Of a DNA stretch of 64,000 bases, positions 8,410 to 16,947 are shown piece after piece. How positions within the stretch are numbered: position 1 is the stretch's first letter; every line of letters starts with the position of its first letter. The position numbers and the translations under genes are program-made. The DNA comes from Bog-473 sp963725895 (GTDB taxonomy: Bacteria; Actinomycetota; Acidimicrobiia; Acidimicrobiales; RAAP-2), in NCBI GenBank assembly GCA_963725895.1, contig CAVSAJ010000003.1, positions 620,001 through 684,000 on the forward strand. Direction: 5' to 3'. The notes below the pieces were generated by a model. That model made no database searches and had not been told where the DNA came from. It saw only the letters and a list, made by a program, of their open reading frames with translations.

Positions 8410-9120
8410 CTAGACCAGGGGCCAGGGGTAAGGGGGCCACCCTCCGTCATCGACCAACTCGGGCAGCGCCCGGAGGCTGAGCAGCCAGGCGGCGCGGTCG
8501 AGGGTGGCAGCGACTTCGGCCGGGTCGAGCAGCGCGCAGAGCGCGTCGGGGGCGCCGTCGTGGGCCAGGCGGCCCAGATCGGCCTGCACGTCCGGTTCGA
8601 GTGCCACGCCGCCGAAGTCCCAGATGACCGTGCGCAACTTTTCGTGCACGTTGAAGCAGAGACCGTTGTCGATGGCCCAGAGGCGGTCCTCGGCCAGGAG
8701 CACATGACCGCTCTTGCGATCTGCGTTGTTGGCCACGACGTCGAAGGCGCCCAGCCGCATCAGCTCGGCACGCCACCGAGGGTCGTCGCGCAGGGTGAAG
8801 TAGTGCGACGTGCCGTCTTCGTGGACGAAGCGCTGCACGGAGCCCGGTCCGAAGGGGCCCTCGTGGCGGGCGACCGTCTCGGGGACGAGTCCCCATCCGA
8901 GGCATTCGGAGAGCACGTAGGCCGCGACCTCGCGCCGGTACAGGCCGCCGGGAAAGTCCCACAACGGGCGCTCGCCCTTGGACGGCTTGTAGACGGCCAG
9001 CATCTCCTCCCCGCCGAGTCTGCAGGTGACCAGCAGCGTGGCGTTCGAGCTGCCGGCGATGCGGCCGTGCACCTCCATCTCACCCTCGGTGAGGACACGT
9101 TCGACCGTGGCATCCGGCAC
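8410..9120 (-). CDS. SCO1664-family protein (PI3/4-kinase-like fold)
   Basis: 236 residues, conserved in Actinobacteria with unproven function. Features of a lipid/protein-kinase-like fold are visible: a possible nucleotide lysine in A-V-Y-K-P (K45) followed by G-E-R-P-L-W-D-F-P, a catalytic-loop-like N-N-A-D-R-K-S-G (131-138), and a metal-site-like I-D-N-G (150-153). It is the last gene of a three-gene set with the DUF3090 and histidine-phosphatase genes, starting 5 bases after the DUF3090 stop. The GTG at 9120 is the closest start to that stop; the ribosome site is weak, so translational coupling is likely. Confidence 0.82.
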   Translation of the reverse strand: MPDATVERVLTEGEMEVHGRIAGSSNATLLVTCRLGGEEMLAVYKPSKGERPLWDFPGGLYRREVAAYVLSECLGWGLVPETVARHEGPFGPGSVQRFVHEDGTSHYFTLRDDPRWRAELMRLGAFDVVANNADRKSGHVLLAEDRLWAIDNGLCFNVHEKLRTVIWDFGGVALEPDVQADLGRLAHDGAPDALCALLDPAEVAATLDRAAWLLSLRALPELVDDGGWPPYPWPLV

Positions 9121-9125
9121 GTCGA

Positions 9126-9647
9126 TCAGGAGGCGGGCGGCCGGTGCCCGTTGGTGCGCGGGCAGTCGTGGCCCGCGGGGTCGAGTGGCAGCGAGCAGAG
9201 CGGGCAAGGCGGGCGGCCTGCCTCGACCAGCCTGGTCGCGTGGATGGCGAAGGCCGCCGCCTGTTCCCTCGACATCGCCACACGGAGCACGTGGCCGTCC
9301 TCGGCTACGTCGTCCTCTTCCTCCTCGTCGTCGACACCGACTTCCTCGAAGACCACGATGATGCGGTCGAGCTCCTCGTCGTAGGAGACGCCGATGGTTC
9401 CGACGACCCACTCGTATTCCTCGGTGCCGTAGAACTCCACGTCCTCGGGAAGGTGACCGGGACGACCCAGCTCCTTGACGATCCGCCCCAAGTAGCCGGC
9501 CAGCACCGCCATCTGCTGCTTCTCGACCTTGACCGTGGTCTCGGTCAGGCCCTGCCGGCAGTAGAAGAGGAAGAGGCGGTTCCCGACCTCGCCGACGACG
9601 CCGAGGGTGCAATGGTCGGGCGCGTCGAAGTCGAGCTCGTCGCTCAT
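9126..9647 (-). CDS. DUF3090-family protein
   Basis: 173 residues, actinobacterial family of unknown function (also called YjbR-unrelated repeat-containing conserved protein in some genomes). The body has the family signature F-L-F-Y-C-R-Q-G near the N-terminus, an acidic run of about ten D/E residues mid-protein, and a C-terminal C-P-L-C...D-C-P-R segment that looks like a small metal-binding ribbon with the last cysteine pair incomplete. The ATG at 9647 has AGGAGAG about 6 bases upstream. It is the middle gene of the phosphatase/DUF3090/SCO1664 trio. Confidence 0.85.
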   Translation of the reverse strand: MSDELDFDAPDHCTLGVVGEVGNRLFLFYCRQGLTETTVKVEKQQMAVLAGYLGRIVKELGRPGHLPEDVEFYGTEEYEWVVGTIGVSYDEELDRIIVVFEEVGVDDEEEEDDVAEDGHVLRVAMSREQAAAFAIHATRLVEAGRPPCPLCSLPLDPAGHDCPRTNGHRPPAS

Positions 9648-9681
9648 CGCCACTCTCTCCTCTCGAGCCGGCGGTCCCTGC

Positions 9682-10368
9682 TCACGAGAGCGCCAGTTCG
9701 TCGAGCGAGCCGGTGGAGTTGACGCAGAGCACCATGGGTCCACCAGCCGTGAAGACGATGGCCGAGATGGAGCAGGGCGAGACGACCAGCCGCTGCATCA
9801 GGTCGAGGGGCACCCCTGCCGACGCGGCGAGGATGGCCTTGATGTTGTCGGCGTGCGACACGGCAACGATCGTCTGCCCCGGGTGGTCGGCCACGAGGCC
9901 GAGCACGGTGTCCATGGCCCGCACCGACATCTCGGCAAAGGACTCGCCGCCGGGGAAGCGGAACCCCGAAGGCCAGCGCTGCACCGTGGGCCATTCCTTG
10001 GTCTTGAACAGCCGCGCCAACGGCTTCTCGGTCCACTCCCCGACGTCGACCTCGATGAGCCCGGGGGCCGTGCGCACGCGCAGGCCGAGTGTCCGGGCGA
10101 TCGGTGCGGCCGTCTCGCGAGTTCGCTCCAGGGGTGAGGCATAGACGGCGGCCGGAGCCTTGGTCAGCAACCCGATCCGCGCCGCGGCCGCCTCAGCCTG
10201 CGCCTGACCCTTCTCGGAGAGATGGAGGCCGCCGGCCTGGCCAGGCAGCATCTTGCCGGTGGTGGGGGTGGCCCCGTGCCGCACGAGCAACACGACCGTC
10301 GCCGGGGGCGCCTTACGGCCTCGCCGGGCCTGGGGGCGTGCGGAGGCGGGACGGACCGAAGTGGGCAC
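9682..10368 (-). CDS. Histidine-phosphatase superfamily protein (MSMEG_4193-like)
   Basis: About 228 residues. Phosphoglycerate-mutase-like phosphatase: the catalytic block is L-V-R-H-G-A-T, the second arginine is in S-P-L-E-R-T-R-E-T, an E-V-D-V-G-E-W-T-E motif follows and the second histidine is in V-S-H-A-D-N-I. It heads the operon with DUF3090 and SCO1664, the order found across Actinobacteria, where the cluster is often near mycothiol ligase mshC (not visible here). The start is uncertain: GTG 10368 gives a basic 25-residue leader and leaves 25 bp to the divergent udg gene, while GTG 10293 begins at the first strand. Confidence 0.82.
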   Translation of the reverse strand: MPTSVRPASARPQARRGRKAPPATVVLLVRHGATPTTGKMLPGQAGGLHLSEKGQAQAEAAAARIGLLTKAPAAVYASPLERTRETAAPIARTLGLRVRTAPGLIEVDVGEWTEKPLARLFKTKEWPTVQRWPSGFRFPGGESFAEMSVRAMDTVLGLVADHPGQTIVAVSHADNIKAILAASAGVPLDLMQRLVVSPCSISAIVFTAGGPMVLCVNSTGSLDELALS

Positions 10369-10393
10369 GGAAGACCATCGTAGGCTCTGAGCC

Positions 10394-11165
10394 GTGGCGT
10401 CCAGCCGTGCGCCGAGGGACTCCGTGGCCGCGGTGCAGCGGGAGGTGGTCGTGTGTCGGCGCTGCCCGCGCCTCGTGGCCTGGCGCGAAGAGGTGGCGCG
10501 CACGGGCCGGGCGTCGTATGCGGGCCAGCTCTACTGGGGCCGTGCGGTCCCCGGCTTCGGCGATCCGCAGGCGCACCTGGTCATCGTCGGTTTGGCGCCG
10601 GCCGCGCATGGCGCGAACCGGACCGGGCGGATGTTCACCGGTGACCGATCGGGCGACTGGCTCTTCGCGGCCCTATACCGCGCAGGGTTCGCATCACAAC
10701 CGACGAGCACCTCCCGCGACGACGGGCTCCGGCTGGTGGACGCCTACATCACTGCCGCAGTGCACTGTGCCCCACCTGCGAACAAGCCGACACCGGCCGA
10801 GCGCGACGCCTGCGCGCCGTATCTCGCCCGCGAGCTCGCCGCGTTGCGCGATGCGGCAGTCGTGGTCGCCCTCGGCCAGTTCGCCTGGCAGGCGGTGGCC
10901 TCCCACGACGGACTGCGACCCCGACCCGCATTCGGCCACTTGGCCGAGGCGAGGCTGCGGCGGTGGGCGGGCCATGCTCGGCTCGTACCACCCGAGTCAG
11001 CAGAACACCTTCACCGGCAAGCTCACGGTGCCCATGTTCGACGCGGTCTTCGCCCGGGCCAGGCGGCTCATCGGCGCCACGGCGGAGCCAGATGTGAGCG
11101 CTCCGGACACGAGGGCTCAAGACACGAGGGCTCAGGACACGAGGGCTCAGGACACGAGGTCGTAG
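10394..11165 (+). CDS. Family-5 uracil-DNA glycosylase (UdgB-like), reading frame broken once
   Basis: Removes uracil and some deaminated purines from DNA in base-excision repair. The first frame carries C-R-R-C (C21, C24) of the iron-sulfur site, the active-site motif G-L-A-P-A-A-H-G-A-N-R-T-G-R-M, and V-H-C-A-P-P-A-N-K-P. The second catalytic motif G-S-Y-H-P-S-Q-Q-N appears only in another frame, so a single-base indel lies at about 10940-10970. The merged product is normal in length apart from a tail of D-T-R-A-Q repeats made by a 15-bp tandem repeat. Its 3' end overlaps the convergent kinase gene by 19 bp. Sequencing error is likelier than true decay. Confidence 0.78.
11106..11159. repeat. 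15-bp tandem repeat, 3.6 copies
   Basis: Units GACACGAGGGCTCA(A/G) at 11106-11120, 11121-11135 and 11136-11150 plus 9 bases. It encodes the D-T-R-A-Q tail of the glycosylase and, on the other strand, supplies the stop codon of the kinase gene. Confidence 0.85.
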
Positions 11166-11998
11166 AGGAGCCGATAGAAGCGGATGCGGTCTGTGTCAGG
11201 CTCGACGCCGTAGCTCTCGTAGAAGAGTGGCTCGAACTCGTCGCCGAAGTTCCACGTGGTGCTCCAGCCACCCACGGCGATGTCCCACCAACGGTCCGCC
11301 GCGCCGAGCTCACCGAGGTCGACGTAACCCGTCGCGCCCCAGTCCTCGAGCAACACGTTGGGAGGGCAGTAGTCGCCGTGGCAGACGACGAGGTCCTCGT
11401 CGTCGGGCGCCGTGGCCTCCAACTCGGCCAACGCCGCCGCCGGACTCAGGTGGGCGTGTTCGGGGTGGAAGCCCGCCGCGTCGATCTGATCCGCGCCGAC
11501 GCGGCGTCGGACATGGTCGAGTGCGCGCTCGATGTCGAAGCGGAACGGGCACCACTCATCGCCGACGGCCTCGTGAAGGGCTCGCAGTCCGCGACCGAGC
11601 GCAGTGACGAGCCGCGGCAGGTCGGCGCGCCAGGCGGGGTCGGTCGCGTCGCACCCGGGCAGGGACTCGGTGAGCAGGATGGTGACCGGGCCCAGCCGCT
11701 CGCACGTCACCACCTCGGGGACCGGGAGGTACGGGGCCGCCCAGATCATGCGCTCGCACTCGCCGCGCAAGGTGGGGTACCGGTTCGAGGCCGTGTCGAC
11801 CTTGGCGTAGCGCACCGCGCCACCTGGACCTCGCAGGCGCCACGTGGTGACCTCGGACACCAGTCGGTAGGCCAGCTCTGGGGTCCACCCCGGTGCGAGC
11901 AGCGCGAGCTCGGCGGGTGGCGCGGCCGTATCGCGGCCCGGCGCCTCCGTGGCGTGGGATGCGGCGGATGCCGCGGATGCGTCGGATGCCTCGGGCAC
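11147..11998 (-). CDS. Aminoglycoside-phosphotransferase-family kinase
   Basis: 283 residues with the APH/choline-kinase fold. Visible motifs: a nucleotide-binding lysine strand in V-R-Y-A-K-V-D, E-C-E-R-M-I-W (alpha-C Glu), the Brenner motif V-C-H-G-D-Y-C-P-P-N-V-L, and Y-V-D-L-G-E-L-G in place of DFG, followed by R-W-W-D-I-A. This pattern fits small-molecule kinases and antibiotic phosphotransferases, but the family has many housekeeping members and a resistance role is not implied. The start is the GTG at 11998; the first 15 codons are an imperfect 9-bp repeat coding S-D-A-S-A-A and are poorly supported. Confidence 0.78.
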   Translation of the reverse strand: MPEASDASAASAASHATEAPGRDTAAPPAELALLAPGWTPELAYRLVSEVTTWRLRGPGGAVRYAKVDTASNRYPTLRGECERMIWAAPYLPVPEVVTCERLGPVTILLTESLPGCDATDPAWRADLPRLVTALGRGLRALHEAVGDEWCPFRFDIERALDHVRRRVGADQIDAAGFHPEHAHLSPAAALAELEATAPDDEDLVVCHGDYCPPNVLLEDWGATGYVDLGELGAADRWWDIAVGGWSTTWNFGDEFEPLFYESYGVEPDTDRIRFYRLLYDLVS

Positions 11999-12068
11999 TG
12001 ACCTGCAGGGTAGGGGCCTCAACCCGGCCAAGGAGTACCGTCTCGGCCACACCGCGGGAGAGGAGAAC

Positions 12069-13520
12069 GTGCGCGAGCCGGACGACGTGACGCCGTGCGC
12101 GGCATCGGAGATCACGCACTGGGACGACGCGGCCGACGTCATCGTCGTGGGTTTCGGCGCCGCGGGGTCGGCGGCCTCCTTCAGCGCCGCCGAGGCAGGT
12201 GCGCAGGTGCTGGTGGCCGAGCGGGCCGGCGGGCCGGGCGGGGCCGCCGCACTGGCCGAGGGCATCGTCTACCTCGGTGGGGGCACGCCGATCCAAACCG
12301 CCTGCGGCTTCGAGGACAGCCCCGACGACATGTACCGCTACATGATGGCGGCCTGTGGCCCCGATCCCGACGAGGCCAAGATCGCCCGCTACTGCGAGGA
12401 GAGCCTGGGACACTTCGACTGGCTCGTGGCGCGGAACGTCCCCTTCGACCCCACCTTTTGCGCCGAGACCTCCATGGCTCCGACGGGGACCGAGGGCCTC
12501 GTCTACTCCGGCGGCGAGGACGCCTACCCCTTCAACGAGATCGCCAGGCCAGCACCTCGCGGGCACCTGGCCAAGACCGAACGCTCGACGGGCTGGTTGC
12601 TCATGCGGCATCTGGCCGCGGCCGCTAGCGACGCCGGCGCTGCTGTCTCGGCCGACACCCGGGTCGACCGCCTGGTCCTCGACGACGGGCGCGTCGTCGG
12701 CGTCCAGGCGCAGCGCTTCGGCGAGACGGTGTCGCTGCGGGCGCGCCGCGGCGTCGTGCTCACCGCCGGCGGCTTCATCTTCAACGACGAGATGCTGCGC
12801 CGCCACTGCCCCCCGCTGGTGCGGGGCACCTTCAAGGTCGGCACGGAGGGCGACGACGGGCGGGCCATCCGCATGGCCCAGGCCATCGGCGCCGCCGTGC
12901 GCAACATGTACGCGGGCGAGGTCTCGCTGCCCCTCACGCCGCCACGGACGCTGATCCACGGCATCCTGGTCAACGGCCGCGGGCAGCGCTTCATCAACGA
13001 GGACACCTATATGGGCCGGGTGGGACAGTCCGCGCTCTACGAGCAGGAGGGCGAGGTGTATCTCGTCGTCGACGAGGCGTCCTACGAGGTGAACTGGATG
13101 GGTCTCGCCGCCACCTGGGTCTGTGAGACCGCGGCGCAGCTCGAGGCCGAAATTGGCCTGCCCGAAGGATCGCTCCCGGCGACCCTCGACCTCTACAACC
13201 GCCACGCGGCGCACGGCGAGGACCCACTGTTCCACAAGGGCACAGCCTGGGTGCGGCCGTTGGTGCCACCCATCGGTGCGATCGACCTGCGCATCGGCCC
13301 GGCGCCCTACGCGCCCTTCACCCTCGGCGGCCTCGAGACGACGGTCGAAGGCGCGGTGCTCGACCTTGCAGGTCAGGCCATACCCGGCCTCTTTGCCGCA
13401 GGCCGGACCACCGCGGGGGTGTGTTCCTTCGGCTACGCCAGCGGGCTTTCCATCGGGGACTCCACGATCTTCGGCCGGCTGGCCGGAGCGAGTGCAGCTG
13501 CGTCGCCCGCTGCAAAGTGA
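12069..13520 (+). CDS. FAD-dependent oxidoreductase, fumarate-reductase/ketosteroid-dehydrogenase-like
   Basis: 483 residues. The N-terminal dinucleotide fold is V-I-V-V-G-F-G-A-A-G-S-A-A (about 24-36), followed by V-L-V-A-E-R-A for the ribose, and the protein ends with the FAD_binding_2 closing motif I-P-G-L-F-A-A-G-R-T...G-L-S-I-G-D-S. The cap domain sits between. The family covers fumarate reductase flavoproteins and 3-oxosteroid dehydrogenases; the substrate cannot be named here. The GTG at 12069 was chosen because GGGAGAGGAG lies just upstream. It is transcribed away from the kinase gene. Confidence 0.82.
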   Translation: MREPDDVTPCAASEITHWDDAADVIVVGFGAAGSAASFSAAEAGAQVLVAERAGGPGGAAALAEGIVYLGGGTPIQTACGFEDSPDDMYRYMMAACGPDPDEAKIARYCEESLGHFDWLVARNVPFDPTFCAETSMAPTGTEGLVYSGGEDAYPFNEIARPAPRGHLAKTERSTGWLLMRHLAAAASDAGAAVSADTRVDRLVLDDGRVVGVQAQRFGETVSLRARRGVVLTAGGFIFNDEMLRRHCPPLVRGTFKVGTEGDDGRAIRMAQAIGAAVRNMYAGEVSLPLTPPRTLIHGILVNGRGQRFINEDTYMGRVGQSALYEQEGEVYLVVDEASYEVNWMGLAATWVCETAAQLEAEIGLPEGSLPATLDLYNRHAAHGEDPLFHKGTAWVRPLVPPIGAIDLRIGPAPYAPFTLGGLETTVEGAVLDLAGQAIPGLFAAGRTTAGVCSFGYASGLSIGDSTIFGRLAGASAAASPAAK

Positions 13521-13763
13521 GGAGGACGCCTTCGTCGCCCATTGCATGGCATGTACGTAGTTTGGCGTAGTCGGCCCCTCCTTCACGCGCACACTCACTC
13601 ACCGGCGCGGGTTCACGGTTCGCGGTTTTGTCACAGACGCGGCCGCTCGCGCTCCGCTCGGTGCAATTGCGCTTGCCTACAGACGACGATCGCCTTATGG
13701 TGGATTCCGTTCCTCGGGGGAGCGTTTTTGGCGAGACGCCCGAGAATTGATTCGCCTCACGTT

Positions 13764-13779
13764 GCGAACGTTGGTTCGC
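13764..13779. promoter_or_regulatory. GCGAAC-GTTG-GTTCGC inverted repeat before the repeat protein
   Basis: Perfect 6-bp arms with a 4-base centre, 24 bp upstream of the start at 13803 and inside a 282-bp gene-free stretch (13521-13802). It could be an operator or a leader hairpin. Nothing else was recognised in that stretch. Confidence 0.35.
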
Positions 13780-13802
13780 CCAAGTGAAGGGGAGTAACGG
13801 CC

Positions 13803-16800
13803 ATGATCTCGTGGAAGAGGTTCGCCGCCGCCGCCGCCATCGTGTTGGCACCGTTGGGTTCGGCAGGTGTCACCGTAGGGCTCACGGCAGCCCCGGCCGG
13901 CGCACAACCCGCTTGTACGGACTTCTGGCAGACCGCATTGACAGGAACCACCAACTGGAACACTGCAGGCGACTGGAGCACCGGAATTCCCACCGGAACG
14001 ACTGTCGCCTGTATCTTCGCAGCCGGTACCTACACCGTGGACCTGACCGGGAGCGCCAACGTCGAGGCCATCGAAGTCGGGGATGGAAACACCGGCACCC
14101 AGACGCTCGAGGTCGACGGGAGCGCGACGAGCGTCCAGTTGGGCCTGGCCTCGGGTGACACGAGCGAGGTTGGGGGCAACGGAGTCCTGACGCTTGCCCC
14201 GAACAACACCGGGGGATACGCCATGATCACCGGGGGGACCGATATCACCGTGGCGTCGGGCGGCACCCTGACCACCACAGGCCCGAACAGCACCGCGTAC
14301 TTGCGGACACCGATCACCAACCAGTCCGGCGGCACGGTCACCATCGGCGCGGCGACCACCGCCCAGGGCTCGGACACCTTGACCAGCAACGCGGGGACGT
14401 TCACCGTCTCAGGCGGTGGCGGGTACACCCTGAGCGGCGGCAGCTCGTTCACCGACTCGGGCGGTACGCTCACGGTGACCGGTTCGATGCAGCAAGACGC
14501 CGGCACGTTCACCCAGTCCGGCGGCACCGAATCGGGTAATCCGGTGACGGTTGACGGAGGGGCGACGTTGGCCGACTCCGCCGGCACCGGCGCGTTCGAC
14601 GTCAACGGCTCGAGCAGCCTGTCTGGCACCATCCCATCGGGGCAGACGGTGAACGTCGATGGATCGGGCACCAGCGTGCAGCTGACCGTCGCCACCGGGG
14701 TCACCGACGACGGCACCCTCGACCTGAGCCCGGGAGGAGGCGGCTACGCCATGCTCACAGGCGGGACCCTGAGCGTCGGGTCCGGCGCCAACCTGGCCAC
14801 GATGCCAGGGTCTTCCAGCGACGCATACCTGCGCACCGCGATCACCAACGACGCAGGCGGGACGGTGACGATCGGCGCGCCCAACACCGTCCAGGACTCG
14901 AACACGCTCACCACCAGCTCGGGGGCATTCACGGTGTCGAGCGGCGGCGCGTACACCCTCAGCGGCGGCAGCTCGTTCACCCACTCGGCCGGCGCGCTCA
15001 CGTTGACGGGTTCGATGACCCAAGATGCCGGCACCTTCACCCAGTCCGGCGGCACCGAATCGGGTAATCCAGTGACCGTTGACGGTGGGGCGACGATTGC
15101 TGACTCCGCCGGCGCCGGCGCCTTCGACGTCACCGGCTCGAGCTACCTCTCGGGGACCATCCCAACGGGGCAAACGGTGAACGTCAGCGGAGCGGGCACG
15201 AGCGTGTCACTGACCGTCAACGCCGCGGTCACCGTCAAGGGGACGCTCGACTTCAGCCCTGGAGCTGGCGGCTACGCCATGCTCGCCGGTGCCGGCCCCG
15301 TCACCGTCAAGTCCGGCGCCAACCTGGCCACGGTGCCAGGGTCCTCCAGCGACGCATACCTGCGCACCGCGATCACCAACGACGCAGGCGGGACGGTGAC
15401 GATCGGCGCGCCCAACACCGTCCAGGACTCGAACACGCTCACCACCAACTCGGGGACATTCGCCGTGTCAAGCGGCGGCGGATACGCCCTGACCGGCGGC
15501 AGCTCGTTCAAAGACTTGACCGGCACGCTCACAGTGACGGGTTCGATGATCCTGGACGCCGGCACCTTTACCCAGTCCGGCGGCACCGAATCGGGTAATC
15601 CAGTGACCGTTGAAGGTGGGGCGACGATTGCTGACTCCGCCGGCACCGGCGCCTTCGACGTCACCGGCTCGAGCAACTTGTCGGGCACCATCCCTTCGGG
15701 GCAGACGGTGAACGTCAGTGGAGCAGGCACCAGCGTGGCACTGACCGTCAGCGCCGCCGTCACCGTCGACGGCACCCTCGACTTGAGCCCGGGAGGTGGC
15801 GGCTACGCCATGCTGAGCGGTGCCGGCCCCCTCACCGTCGCGTCGGGCGGCAACCTGTCGACGGTCGCGGGGTCCTCCAGCGCCGCGTACCTGCGGACGC
15901 CGATCACGAACGACGCTGGCGGAACCGTGACCATCGGCGCCCCGAACACCCAGCAGGACTCGGACACGATCACCTCCAACTCGGGGACGGTGCAGGTGCT
16001 CAACGGCGGCCAGCTCGCCCTGAGCGCGGGTTCGACCCTCGTGAACTCGTCGACGGCGACGGTCGGTGTGACGGTCAACGGCACCGACGGGGATATCGCG
16101 GGAGCGGGCGTGACGGATGCCGGCACCCTGGCGGTGAGCACCGTCGGCACGCCGACGACCGGGACGATGTTCACGCCGATCAGCGGACCGAGCGCGACGG
16201 GCACCTTCTCGGCCTTCGACTTCGAAACCGACTCCTACACCGTCACCTACCCGTCGGGCACCGTGGTGCTGACCGCCCAGCAGACGTACACGCTGACGCC
16301 GACATCGATCAGCCCCAAGGAGTACCACCCGACCGGGTCTGTCCAGGTGGCGGCCATCAGCAACGCCAACCTGGGCACCGGCACGTACTCGGCCACGGTC
16401 AACTGGGGCGATGGCAAGCCGACTCAGGCGGCCACGGTCGCCACCTCGGGGCCCTCGGGGACGGTCACCGCGCCAACGCACAAGTACAAGAGCGCCGGCA
16501 CGTTCACGCTCACCGTCACGGTTTCCAACACCGTTGGAGCCGCTGTGACCAGCGTGACGACCACCGAATTGATCACCGTCACCGGGCCCGTGATCACGAG
16601 CGTCAGCCCGACGTCGGGCCCGGTCGGCAAAAAGGTGACGATCGACGGCTCGGACCTCGCGGGAGCAACGGTCAAGTTCGGCGGCGACCACGGGGCGACG
16701 CCCAGCTCTGACACCGCGACACAGATTGTCGTGCATGTCCCGAGCGGATCCATCACCGGGAAGATCGTGATCATCGTCGCGGACGGCAAAGGAAAGACCC

Positions 16801-16820
16801 CAATCTTCACGGTGACCTGA
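13803..16820 (+). CDS. Large secreted beta-strand repeat protein with PKD and IPT/TIG domains
   Basis: 1005 residues, Gly/Ser/Thr-rich. A signal peptide (basic MISWKRF, hydrophobic core, cleavage near APAGAQP) is followed by a segment with N-W-N-T-A-G-D-W-S, typical of secreted beta-helix repeat proteins. Four related units of about 177 residues follow, each with V-x-G-x-G-T-S-V, G-G-G-Y-A-M-L, A-Y-L-R-T-x-I-T-N and Q-S-G-G-T-E-S-G-N-P-V-T-V. The C-terminus has a PKD domain (V-N-W-G-D-G...T-H-K-Y, about 840-920) and an IPT/TIG domain (I-T-S-V-S-P-T-S-G-P-V-G, about 930-1005). There is no LPXTG or C-terminal anchor, so it is probably secreted or loosely wall-bound. AGGGGAG precedes the ATG. 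Confidence 0.82.
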   Translation: MISWKRFAAAAAIVLAPLGSAGVTVGLTAAPAGAQPACTDFWQTALTGTTNWNTAGDWSTGIPTGTTVACIFAAGTYTVDLTGSANVEAIEVGDGNTGTQTLEVDGSATSVQLGLASGDTSEVGGNGVLTLAPNNTGGYAMITGGTDITVASGGTLTTTGPNSTAYLRTPITNQSGGTVTIGAATTAQGSDTLTSNAGTFTVSGGGGYTLSGGSSFTDSGGTLTVTGSMQQDAGTFTQSGGTESGNPVTVDGGATLADSAGTGAFDVNGSSSLSGTIPSGQTVNVDGSGTSVQLTVATGVTDDGTLDLSPGGGGYAMLTGGTLSVGSGANLATMPGSSSDAYLRTAITNDAGGTVTIGAPNTVQDSNTLTTSSGAFTVSSGGAYTLSGGSSFTHSAGALTLTGSMTQDAGTFTQSGGTESGNPVTVDGGATIADSAGAGAFDVTGSSYLSGTIPTGQTVNVSGAGTSVSLTVNAAVTVKGTLDFSPGAGGYAMLAGAGPVTVKSGANLATVPGSSSDAYLRTAITNDAGGTVTIGAPNTVQDSNTLTTNSGTFAVSSGGGYALTGGSSFKDLTGTLTVTGSMILDAGTFTQSGGTESGNPVTVEGGATIADSAGTGAFDVTGSSNLSGTIPSGQTVNVSGAGTSVALTVSAAVTVDGTLDLSPGGGGYAMLSGAGPLTVASGGNLSTVAGSSSAAYLRTPITNDAGGTVTIGAPNTQQDSDTITSNSGTVQVLNGGQLALSAGSTLVNSSTATVGVTVNGTDGDIAGAGVTDAGTLAVSTVGTPTTGTMFTPISGPSATGTFSAFDFETDSYTVTYPSGTVVLTAQQTYTLTPTSISPKEYHPTGSVQVAAISNANLGTGTYSATVNWGDGKPTQAATVATSGPSGTVTAPTHKYKSAGTFTLTVTVSNTVGAAVTSVTTTELITVTGPVITSVSPTSGPVGKKVTIDGSDLAGATVKFGGDHGATPSSDTATQIVVHVPSGSITGKIVIIVADGKGKTPIFTVT
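14109..16010 (+). repeat. Four tandem units of about 528-531 bp inside the secreted repeat protein
   Basis: The marker GGCACCGAATCGGGTAATCC occurs at 14523, 15051 and 15582, giving periods of 528 and 531 bp. Some stretches are nearly identical at DNA level, for example 14813-14900 against 15345-15432. The first unit is the most diverged. Confidence 0.8.
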
Positions 16821-16851
16821 TCCGGTCAGCATCGCTGGGGGACCGAGCGTC

Positions 16852-16888
16852 CGGGCCAGAGAGGATCCGCGAGATCCTCTCTGGCCCG
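16852..16888. terminator. Perfect 16-bp hairpin between convergent genes
   Basis: CGGGCCAGAGAGGATC (16852-16867), loop CGCGA, then the exact reverse complement at 16873-16888. It lies 32 bp after the repeat-protein stop and 60 bp before the end of the facing gene, so it probably stops transcription from both sides. There is no T-run, as is common in high-GC Actinobacteria. Confidence 0.75.
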
Positions 16889-16947
16889 AGCTCGTCATGC
16901 GACTGCCTGCCTTTCACGCAGTCACTCCCGCCGTGCCACGGAGTCAC

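Noticed and set aside
11556..13598. 680-residue minus-strand open frame over the FAD oxidoreductase
   Set aside because: Antisense of a gene with complete FAD-binding motifs and a good ribosome site.
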